A DNA stretch of 62,117 nucleotides from Chryseobacterium potabilaquae. Lineage in GTDB: Bacteria > Bacteroidota > Bacteroidia > Flavobacteriales > Weeksellaceae. Below the pieces are notes generated by a model. That model had not been told where the DNA came from. It saw only the letters and a program-made list of their open reading frames with translations, and ran no database searches. Below are positions 39,901 through 47,679 of this stretch, piece by piece. The stretch spans positions 1-62,117 of the forward strand of contig NZ_CACVBR010000025.1 in assembly GCF_902728265.1 (NCBI RefSeq), written 5' to 3'. Position numbers and translations under genes: made by a program. Numbering within the stretch: position 1 is the stretch's first letter; each line of letters opens with the position of its first letter.

Positions 39901-40731
39901 ATGGGAAAATATTTGATTATCTTACTATTAACAAGTAATGTGACTTTTTGCCAGGTGGGAATTAATTCCGAAAATCCCAGTGCTACGTTGGATATTGTTT
40001 CTAAAGGGAATACAAATTCTACCAAAGCATTAGAGATCAATAATTCTTCTAATTCAGAAATAGTGACAATTCTAGATAACGGAAATATGGGAATTGGAAT
40101 CAATGCACCTACTACTAAGGTACATATTGTAGGAGACGGTATAAATTCACCACTTCAGGTTGAAAATACTCTTCCTGTAATAGGACCATATTCTGCATTA
40201 GCTATCAACGACAATACAGGTCAGGTAGGTAAATTTACTCCCGGTTCTACACCTGTTTTTTATTTTAGAAGTACTTATAACGGTTATGTCGATTCTGATT
40301 ACTGCTATTTTGAACTCACTAATTTAGGAACAACTATTCTTAATACATTAGGTGCTTCCATAGTGGATGGAGGGACAGATGGAAGCGCTAATACAGACTA
40401 TATTGTATTACCGCAAGCCGGAATTTATAGAATAGATGCTAACTTTTCTTATGCTGTAAGTACTGCCTTAGATGCTGTATTGATGATTGTTTCAGGTACA
40501 TCAGATGCTAGTCCAGGTAGTTACAATACGCTTTTTTCAACATTTTTTGATACACCATTTAGTACTAATACCCAAGGAGCTAATGCATTTGCAATTGTTG
40601 AAGTAACAGAGCCTGCTAGAATTAGAATAGCATTACATCACACTTTTGCAGGAGCAGATTTGCGAATTAGGAGACCGCTTATTTCTAATCCGCCAACCAC
40701 TACTCTTAATTTTGTTATTACTAAACTATAA
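39901..40731 (+). CDS. Secreted VGINS-type protein C
   Basis: The 276-residue protein has a signal peptide and begins QVGINSENPSATLDI. The segment 'ILDNGNMGIGINAPTTKVHIVGDG' and a C-terminal C1q/TNF-like domain follow ('TDYIVLPQAGIYRIDANFSYAVS', 'AFAIVEVTEPARIRIALHH', 'LNFVITKL'). The 'G.Y.....F......' and final beta-strand pattern resembles C1q-type jelly rolls that form trimers. It is more distant from A and B than they are from each other. It is the last gene of the three-gene set; a long gap with a terminator follows. Confidence 0.78.
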   Translation: MGKYLIILLLTSNVTFCQVGINSENPSATLDIVSKGNTNSTKALEINNSSNSEIVTILDNGNMGIGINAPTTKVHIVGDGINSPLQVENTLPVIGPYSALAINDNTGQVGKFTPGSTPVFYFRSTYNGYVDSDYCYFELTNLGTTILNTLGASIVDGGTDGSANTDYIVLPQAGIYRIDANFSYAVSTALDAVLMIVSGTSDASPGSYNTLFSTFFDTPFSTNTQGANAFAIVEVTEPARIRIALHHTFAGADLRIRRPLISNPPTTTLNFVITKL

Positions 40732-41336
40732 TAGAGTTAAGTATAAAACCCAGATTCTGATATTAAATAGGGGGCTAATATTTATCAATTCGATAGTATG
40801 AGTGGTGTGGAAGCAGGTAGTAATTTGTATGATAATGGAGGGCTTTCCTTCTTGTTGCCCAATCTAATTATAAGGTTACCAATAGATCCTTTTCGATAAC
40901 TTATTTAAGAGGGTCATAAACATAATTATGATGTAAGCCGAAAGAGTATGTTAAAAGTCCTTTTAAAAGAGTGTAGTATATAATTTTAAGCTCCTAATTA
41001 AATTGACAATTATTTTAAGTGAAAACTTCTGGATTCCATTCAACCTATTGGAAAGAGAAAATTATGAATAATAACATTATAAAAAAGAAATGGTTAAGCT
41101 GTCTTTATGAACGTTAGTATTTTTATTGGAATTCACCCTGATCTTATCTAAGGATGAACGTTCTTTATTTTATGATAAGTATTTTTAGTTCGCCGGGAAG
41201 TTTTTAATCATTCCTTCCCGGTTTTTAATACTGAATTCTGATAAAAGCCTTTCTCTTGATATAGGATATATTATTTCCTATTCATTATAGAATTGAGATA
41301 TCCTGTTTACCACCCATATCGACAAAATATAAGCAT
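40732..41336. other. Gap with a decayed coding stretch and a terminator
   Basis: At 40771-40899 the plus strand reads protein-like sequence in one frame (GANIYQFDSMSGVEAG, then SFLLPNLIIRLPIDPF) without a start, probably a fragment of a surface-protein gene. A terminator at 41193-41226 pairs CCGGGAAG with CTTCCCGG and has a T5 run. Nothing else is recognised. Confidence 0.4.
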
Positions 41337-42479
41337 ATGAAAAAAAAGGTCCTTTTTCGCATCCCTTCCATGGAGATGGGCGGAGCCCAAAAGGCTATGT
41401 TAAATATTATCAATTTTTTAGATAGCTCCAAGTATGAACCTATACTTTTACTTAATAGTTTTAAAGGTGAATTATTATTAGAAATTCCCAGAAATACAAA
41501 AATATTCTTCTTAGTAGAAGGAATAGAAAAACCAAATTGTAATGGAATACAGAGGCTCTTACATCGTACTAAAAACTATATAATCCTTGGAAAATATTGT
41601 TTGTTTCCAACTTTATTAAAAAAGAAATTGAATATAGTTCCTGACATAGAAATTGCTATGGTGGACTCCTCTTTAAAGGATCTTGTAAACAGTCCATTTA
41701 AACATTCAAGAAAACTCAACTGGTTTCATGCAGATCTTCATTTTTATTCTCAGGTCTATGGAAAAGAAATTGTATCGATGATGCACAAATGCCACCTCAC
41801 TGTATTTGTTTCCCATAAGACAAAAGGGGATTTTGAAACCTATTTGAAACAATACGTTTACAATAGTTTGTGTATTTATAACGCGTTTAATATAGAAGAT
41901 ATTAGGTCAAAATCATTAGAAAGTTTTGATTTAAAAGAATGGATGTTGTTTAAGCGTCCTGTAAAAACCTTTGTTTCTGTAGGAAGGCTAGTGGATCAGA
42001 AAGGGTATGATATTCTTATAGAAGCTCATAGTGAGTTAATTAAAGAAGGATTCAATCATCAAATTATAGTCATTGGAGATGGTCCTGAATATAGATCGTT
42101 GAAAAAAGAAATCATATTGCAAAATGTTGAAAATTCTTTTCTACTGTTGGGACTCAAAGAAAATCCCTACCCTTATATTGCTAAAGCGGACTATTATATC
42201 CAGCCTTCCCGTTATGAAGGTTATCCTCTTGCCGTAGCGGAAGCATTGATTCTCCATATTCCATTAATTAGTACTTGCGTAGGCGGAGTAATGGAAATAA
42301 TTGATCATAATAAAACAGGCTATCTCACAGGATTTTCAAAATATGAGTTGAAAAATGCAATGATGAAGTTTCTATTGGAACCGGATTTTGTTATGGAAAT
42401 AGTCCGGAATCAAAAAAGAAAAGACTTTACACTACATAATGAATATATCCACGAACAACTAGAATACATATTTAAATAA
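41337..42479 (+). CDS. GT4-family glycosyltransferase, copy 2
   Basis: The 380-residue GT-B enzyme is paralogous to the gene at 35602. It keeps the normal N-terminal 'MEMGGAQKAMLNIINFL' loop and the C-terminal 'FVSVGRLVDQKGYDILIE', 'VIGDGPEYRSLKKEI' and 'SRYEGYPLAVAEALIL' with the E-x7-E pair, so it appears catalytically intact. It probably adds sugar to a surface polymer or protein. The LuxR-type regulator gene starts 29 bases downstream and may be co-transcribed. Confidence 0.9.
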   Translation: MKKKVLFRIPSMEMGGAQKAMLNIINFLDSSKYEPILLLNSFKGELLLEIPRNTKIFFLVEGIEKPNCNGIQRLLHRTKNYIILGKYCLFPTLLKKKLNIVPDIEIAMVDSSLKDLVNSPFKHSRKLNWFHADLHFYSQVYGKEIVSMMHKCHLTVFVSHKTKGDFETYLKQYVYNSLCIYNAFNIEDIRSKSLESFDLKEWMLFKRPVKTFVSVGRLVDQKGYDILIEAHSELIKEGFNHQIIVIGDGPEYRSLKKEIILQNVENSFLLLGLKENPYPYIAKADYYIQPSRYEGYPLAVAEALILHIPLISTCVGGVMEIIDHNKTGYLTGFSKYELKNAMMKFLLEPDFVMEIVRNQKRKDFTLHNEYIHEQLEYIFK

Positions 42480-42508
42480 AACTAAAAAATACAATTAAAA
42501 TCTAAATT

Positions 42509-43168
42509 ATGGAAAAAACAGTTCTTATTGCGGATAGATATAATGTTGCTATCAAAGGAACTTCTTTTATTTTGAAAAAAATAAGTAAAAATATTCTTAT
42601 TGACTTTGCTTTAGATAAAAATTCTCTTATAGATAAAGTGAGCAAGTGTGACTATGATATTCTTATCTTGGATATTGAAATGTTGGATACCTTTTTTGAA
42701 TCGACAATCAAAAACCTAAAGGACCTCAATCCAAATCTTAAGATTATGATTTTTACTGGTGGTAAAAAAGAAATATCTCTTCAATATGTTTGTGAGGGAG
42801 TTGATGCTGTGATCAGTAAAGGATATGATGAATCTATACTTCGTGAGGGCTTTGAATCTTTCTTTAACAAAGGGTACTATTATCATCCAGAATTATTATA
42901 TGACTTTATAAATACAACCAAAGTTATAAGCTCTTTTTCTCGTTCAGGGTTAGAAATTTTATCAGATAGAGAAAGAACCGTTTATTTTTATTTAGTCAAG
43001 GGGAAGGGGCTTTTAGAAATAGCTAATGAATTAGGACTTCATCAATCTACAGTAAGTATATATAAAAGGAGACTTTTTAAAAAACTTAATGTGACTTCTC
43101 TTGCTCAGCTTATCAATTTATATAATAAGTATGGGTTATCAACTCCTGATGGTACAGTTTCTTTATAA
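42509..43168 (+). CDS. NarL/FixJ-type response regulator
   Basis: The 219-residue protein has an N-terminal receiver domain with phosphoacceptor Asp55 (ILILDIEML), acidic Asp9, 'MIFTGG' for the conserved Thr and 'VISKG' for the Lys. The C-terminal LuxR helix-turn-helix (about 150-210) reads 'LSDRERTVYFYLVKGKGLLEIANELGLHQSTVSIYKRRLFKKLNV'. No histidine kinase lies nearby, so it is an orphan whose partner is elsewhere. Position after the intact glycosyltransferase gene suggests joint control of surface features, but its targets are not visible from the sequence. Confidence 0.9.
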   Translation: MEKTVLIADRYNVAIKGTSFILKKISKNILIDFALDKNSLIDKVSKCDYDILILDIEMLDTFFESTIKNLKDLNPNLKIMIFTGGKKEISLQYVCEGVDAVISKGYDESILREGFESFFNKGYYYHPELLYDFINTTKVISSFSRSGLEILSDRERTVYFYLVKGKGLLEIANELGLHQSTVSIYKRRLFKKLNVTSLAQLINLYNKYGLSTPDGTVSL

Positions 43169-43678
43169 AGACTGACTAATAGAAAACCTATTCATCCGTA
43201 TTGTATAAAGAAAACATTAATTGATCCCAATGATAATTTCCAACTTTAAATTTTATGATAAGGAAAAAAAATTAATATTTTCCTTATCATGTTTGCTTCA
43301 TTTTTTTATTGCCTATTATTTATGGGGAGTTCGATTCAGTATTCTCCTATTATGCTTAATTCCACCATGTCCACTATATTTTATTGTGTTTCATTGAATT
43401 GAATTATATTTTAAAAAGCAATGGTAAATATAATTTATTGTATAGTCTGATATTTTTCTTTTTTTTCTTTGCTTTCATATGAAATATTTATCCCTTTAAT
43501 GATGATAAATATATTTTTATAAAATATAACCTAATTAAATGTAAATGTTTTTTTAACAAGTATTTTTCTCATCCTATTTTACAGAAGGTGTATAGAGTCT
43601 TTTCTTTTTGTAAATTATTATAAGAGAGGTATTATCGGCAATGTTTTTGATATTGAGAGATTAAAAAGAATTTTTATT
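43169..43678. other. AT-rich gap with hairpin terminator
   Basis: A hairpin at 43255-43290 (ATGATAAGGAAAA with TTTTCCTTATCAT) probably ends the regulator transcript. The rest is very AT-rich, with no reading frame of note and no clear promoter for the following gene. Confidence 0.55.
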
Positions 43679-44065
43679 TTGGTGTTTAAATTATTTAACA
43701 AGAGCATTATAGCGACTATTTACCGGAGTGTTATCGCTATTAAATTTTATAGTTTATTAGATTATCTATATTTCATTTTTTCTTCTCTTCTTACCTTTTT
43801 ATTGGTATATAAGGCTAAGTTAGAATATAAAGAAAAGAAATTTTTAATAATTGGAGGTCTCGTAAGTATGTTTAGCTTAGTTATTTTTGTTTTTTCCTCC
43901 TATGAACCTAATATGTTTGGACTTGAAAATAGAAATCTGGGAGCGTTAATGTTATTTTTTTCAATTTTATTAATAGGATTGATTATGTTTTGTACAGCCC
44001 GGCTATCTTATAAGTTTCAAAAACCCATATTATTATTCAACATATCCTCTATCAGTATTAAATAA
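43679..44065 (+). CDS. Small multi-pass membrane protein of unknown function
   Basis: The 128-residue protein starts at TTG (43679) and has about three hydrophobic helices (residues about 28-45, 55-75, 88-110), with a basic linker 'KAKLEYKEKKF'. No family is recognised. It lies 51 bases before the MBOAT gene on the same strand and may belong to the same transcript as an accessory membrane component. Confidence that it is a real gene is moderate because the start is weak and the region is AT-rich. Confidence 0.45.
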   Translation: MVFKLFNKSIIATIYRSVIAIKFYSLLDYLYFIFSSLLTFLLVYKAKLEYKEKKFLIIGGLVSMFSLVIFVFSSYEPNMFGLENRNLGALMLFFSILLIGLIMFCTARLSYKFQKPILLFNISSISIK

Positions 44066-44116
44066 AGAGGCCAGATTATAAATCTTTCAAAATAATTTTT
44101 AATTAAATAAAAGTGT

Positions 44117-45553
44117 ATGCTTTTTAATTCCATTGCCTTTTTAATTTTTCTTCCTATCGTTTTTATAATATACTGGTTTGTATGTAATAACAATTATAAG
44201 TATCAAAATATAGCTCTATTGGTAGCCAGTTTCTATTTTTATGGATGTTGGGATTGGCGTTTTCTACTCCTTCTTATATTTTCTATTGGATTGGATTATT
44301 TTTCAGGAATTCAAATCGAAAATAGTAAGACTAAAAAAATGGCAACTTTTTGGTTAATCTTAAGTATTTCTATTAATCTTGGCTTCTTAGGTTTCTTTAA
44401 ATATTATAATTTCTTTATAGAAAATTTTGTTATACTATTACATTCGGTAGGGCTTGAAGTAAATATCTTTGTTTTAAAAGTTATTTTACCTGTAGGGATT
44501 TCTTTTTATACCTTCCATGGCCTATCTTATGTTATAGACATTTATAAAAAAAGAATTCCAGCAGAAAGGAACTATGTAGATTATGCAGTATTTGTAAGTT
44601 ATTTTCCTTTGTTAGTGGCAGGACCTATTGAACGAGCGACCCATCTTCTTCCACAAATTCAACGGAAAAGATATTTTGATTATGAAAAAGCAAAAGATGG
44701 GATAGTACAAATCATTTGGGGGTTCTTTAAGAAAATGGTCATTGCAGATAATTGTTCGCCGATTGTTAACGAAATATTTACCAATTACCATACTGAAAGT
44801 GCTAGTAATCTAGTTTTAGGAGCTGTACTTTTTGCTTTTCAGATTTATGGAGATTTTTCCGGATATTCAGATATTGCTTTAGGTACATCCCGATTATTTG
44901 GGATAGAGCTACTTAAAAACTTTTCATTTCCTTATTTTTCACGAGATATTGCCGAATTCTGGAGAAGATGGCATATTTCACTTTCCTCATGGTTTAGAGA
45001 TTATTTGTATATTCCTTTAGGGGGAAGTAAGGGAGGCTTATTGATGAAAATCAGAAATACATTTATTATTTTTCTGGTGAGTGGTTTCTGGCATGGGGCA
45101 AAATGGACATTCATTATTTGGGGAGGATTGAATGCTTTATTTTTTCTTCCTTTATTAATTGCAGAAAAAAACAGACATAATCTAGACGTCGTTGCCATAG
45201 GGAAAATTTTTCCTTCATTCAGAGAAGCACTCAAAATTTTGATAACATTTACCCTTACTTGCTTTGCTTGGATCTTTTTCCGCTCAGAAAGTGTTTCTAG
45301 TGCTATTGTATATATTAAAGGAATCTTTAATGAAAGCTTGTTTTCATTCCCTACGACGTTTAAAGGGGATGTATTGGTTCTCATTGTTTTTATGCTTATG
45401 ATGGAATGGTGGAATAGAACGGAGGATTATGGATTAAAAATACAAGATAAAGCACAGCCTTGGTTACAAAATATTATTTACATCCTAATATCTTTTTTGA
45501 TATTAAATTTTGCCAATTTCGGCAGTAATGAATTTATTTATTTTCAATTTTAA
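44117..45553 (+). CDS. MBOAT-family O-acyltransferase (AlgI/PatA-like)
   Basis: The 478-residue polytopic protein has the AlgI-type pattern: 'MLFNSIAFLIFLPIVFIIYW', 'VILPVGISFYTFHGLSYVIDIYK', 'ERNYVDYAVFVSYFPLLVAGPIERA', 'QIYGDFSGYSDIALG', and 'FWRRWHISLSSWFRDYLYIPLGGS'. The conserved catalytic His is in 'GFWHGAKWTFIIWG'. Such enzymes pass acyl groups across the inner membrane to a partner that acylates extracellular sugar polymers. The partner gene follows with no spacing (45554). In the context of two glycosyltransferases, modification of a surface glycan is likely. Confidence 0.93.
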   Translation: MLFNSIAFLIFLPIVFIIYWFVCNNNYKYQNIALLVASFYFYGCWDWRFLLLLIFSIGLDYFSGIQIENSKTKKMATFWLILSISINLGFLGFFKYYNFFIENFVILLHSVGLEVNIFVLKVILPVGISFYTFHGLSYVIDIYKKRIPAERNYVDYAVFVSYFPLLVAGPIERATHLLPQIQRKRYFDYEKAKDGIVQIIWGFFKKMVIADNCSPIVNEIFTNYHTESASNLVLGAVLFAFQIYGDFSGYSDIALGTSRLFGIELLKNFSFPYFSRDIAEFWRRWHISLSSWFRDYLYIPLGGSKGGLLMKIRNTFIIFLVSGFWHGAKWTFIIWGGLNALFFLPLLIAEKNRHNLDVVAIGKIFPSFREALKILITFTLTCFAWIFFRSESVSSAIVYIKGIFNESLFSFPTTFKGDVLVLIVFMLMMEWWNRTEDYGLKIQDKAQPWLQNIIYILISFLILNFANFGSNEFIYFQF

Positions 45554-46522
45554 ATGAAAAAGTTTTTCTCAACATTGGCCATATTTCTTACCATACTATT
45601 TATTATTGGTTTGGTAAAGCTTGCTATGAGCCCAAATACGAATTATTCTTATCCTTCTTTAAATGCAAAGCTGGAGTTTATAGAAAAACATCCAGAATAT
45701 AATATGTATTTTATGGGAAGTTCCAAAATAAATAATCAGATTAATTGTGAAATTATTGATAAAAATATGGAAGGTATAAAATCTTATAATTTAGGAGCTA
45801 GTGCAGGGTTTGATTTGGAAAGTTTTCAAACGTTAGATTATATACTCAATAATCCCAATTTCAAACCTAAATATATCATTGTTGAATTACAAGATAAAAT
45901 AAAGGTTACTAAAATCAATATTAAGACAGAAAGAAGTTTTGGAGCATTTAATTTTTCAAATACAGCTTTTGCTCTAAAGTATCATAAGGAGAATAAAAAT
46001 TACAAACAAATAGGATTATCGTTGGTCTCTTTTGTTTTAAATATCTTTCACTATAATAAATATTCTGATGAAAAATCTATTCAAAATGTAAATAATAATT
46101 GGGTGAATAAAAACAATGGCTTTTCTCCCTTAGAAGAAGCTAGTTCGGGTCCACGAACAGCAGAAAACACACTTAAAAGTGTTATTAATAATAGACTGGA
46201 GCGTTATCATGCAGATCAAAATACCTATACTCCTAATAAGGCTTTGGTTGATAAAATCAATGATTTTGCAAAAAAGTGTAAGAATAGAAATATTCAATTA
46301 ATACTCTATATTCCGGGACCTGCAGAACCAGATGCTAAAAAACTAGAGAGGTATAATACCGCATTTAATGTACCTGTGGTGAGCCTTGTAAATCCTGATC
46401 TTTATCCAGAATTCTATCAATATGAAAATAGATGGGACTATGGGCATCTTAATGAGAAAGGAGCAAAGATTCTCTCCTTAAAAACAGCTCCTCTTTTAAA
46501 AAAGGTGCTGAGTGCTCATTAG
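45554..46522 (+). CDS. SGNH/AlgX-like periplasmic acyltransferase partner
   Basis: The 322-residue protein has one N-terminal membrane anchor (about residues 5-25). The SGNH-type nucleophile block is 'YFMGSSKINNQI', and the C-terminal catalytic dyad lies in 'WDYGHLNEKGAKIL' (Asp and His, D-x2-H). This matches proteins that take acyl groups from MBOAT partners and place them on exported polysaccharides. It starts one base after the MBOAT stop, which supports translational coupling. It probably faces the periplasm. Confidence 0.85.
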   Translation: MKKFFSTLAIFLTILFIIGLVKLAMSPNTNYSYPSLNAKLEFIEKHPEYNMYFMGSSKINNQINCEIIDKNMEGIKSYNLGASAGFDLESFQTLDYILNNPNFKPKYIIVELQDKIKVTKINIKTERSFGAFNFSNTAFALKYHKENKNYKQIGLSLVSFVLNIFHYNKYSDEKSIQNVNNNWVNKNNGFSPLEEASSGPRTAENTLKSVINNRLERYHADQNTYTPNKALVDKINDFAKKCKNRNIQLILYIPGPAEPDAKKLERYNTAFNVPVVSLVNPDLYPEFYQYENRWDYGHLNEKGAKILSLKTAPLLKKVLSAH

Positions 46523-46881
46523 ATATATAATATAAAGATGCCTAAAATTGGAAACATGAAGCTTTATGCCTTGTTTAAAAATGGTTTTGAAATAAAAATC
46601 TTAATGTAGGAAAAAAATCTATTATTCAAGATTCGACAGGAAAACAATATACTGAGTCCTTCAAGATGTAATTATTTATGGTAAAATAACAAATTTTCAA
46701 GTATGGAGAACATATCCTATTATCATCAAAGAAGAAAAGAGAATTTTAGAAAAACACACATTACTCATCTGAAGTCTGAGGGCAATATAATTACTTTTGA
46801 AAGGGGAATTAAGATAATTTAATTATAAGATAAGAGTGTATTTCAAGGCGAAATACACTCTTATAGTAGTATATACTATTT
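46523..46881. other. Gap with strong hairpin
   Basis: No intact gene is seen. A 15-bp perfect stem at 46830-46864 (ATAAGAGTGTATTTC paired around AAGGC) terminates the convergent DUF4249 gene and probably the MBOAT operon too. The stretch 46530-46800 has short coding-like runs but many stops. Confidence 0.6.
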
Positions 46882-47676
46882 TTATTGAATAATGATACTA
46901 TTTTTTCTTATAGTATGAGCTGAGAAGTATCCTAATGCTCCATTATTGATATTACTTGGAGGATTGGCTGGTGTAATACCCCCATCGGCACCTCCTTCAG
47001 AAAGTTCAATAAGAGCCGAGTAAAATGTGTATATCTTCTCATCTATGCATTGCATTTCCACATGAATAATATCGCCGACTTTAACTTCATCGTCGTCGTC
47101 ATCCGGAAGAAATAATGGTCTTTGGTTGGGCATTCCATTATTAATATTATCAGAAAATACTTGAAACGTTTTTTTAGTTTTGTCATTAATCGAAATACTA
47201 AAAAGATAACGGTTGCCTAAAGCAGGGGGATCTGTAAATATGGGTAAAAGTTCATATTCAGTTTTTCCTCCTATTATGAAAGAGTCTTGTTCAAGTCCTT
47301 CAAAAGGAACGGCTTCAGGCATATTACTTTGGGCAGTATATTCCTTTCCTTCAGCTTGAATTTTCAATGTGTATGTTCTTCCGGGGACCCCTTCAAAATC
47401 TATAGTCTGATATATTCCATTCCCCATATATTGTAAAGTTTCTGATTGTCCTGTATTATCACTTACTTCTACAACTGCATTGGCAATTACTGGGTATTGA
47501 TTAGGTTGCGTAAAAGCCACCGATTTTGTAATTTTCACAAAATAGGGGCCTGGCTGATCGGTTATATTGCCCTCGATGACTATATTTCTACTCTGATCTT
47601 CCAGATCTAAATCTATCTCTTTTTGACAAGATGTCAATAGTAGCAATGATATGAGTATAAAAATTATATTTTTCAT
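46882..47676 (-). CDS. DUF4249 lipoprotein, TonB-receptor partner
   Basis: The 264-residue lipoprotein has a lipobox (LLTSC, Cys17), then 'QKEIDLDLEDQSRNIVIEGNITDQPGPYFVKITKSVAF', the diagnostic opening of DUF4249. It also has 'NAVVEVSDNTGQSETL' and an acidic D5 patch. DUF4249 proteins are outer-membrane-associated and usually encoded after a TonB-dependent receptor, as here. They probably help capture the receptor's ligand on the surface, which is unknown. The receptor gene ends 3 bases before its start. Confidence 0.92.
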   Translation of the reverse strand: MKNIIFILISLLLLTSCQKEIDLDLEDQSRNIVIEGNITDQPGPYFVKITKSVAFTQPNQYPVIANAVVEVSDNTGQSETLQYMGNGIYQTIDFEGVPGRTYTLKIQAEGKEYTAQSNMPEAVPFEGLEQDSFIIGGKTEYELLPIFTDPPALGNRYLFSISINDKTKKTFQVFSDNINNGMPNQRPLFLPDDDDDEVKVGDIIHVEMQCIDEKIYTFYSALIELSEGGADGGITPANPPSNINNGALGYFSAHTIRKNSIIIQ

Positions 47677-47679
47677 GAT

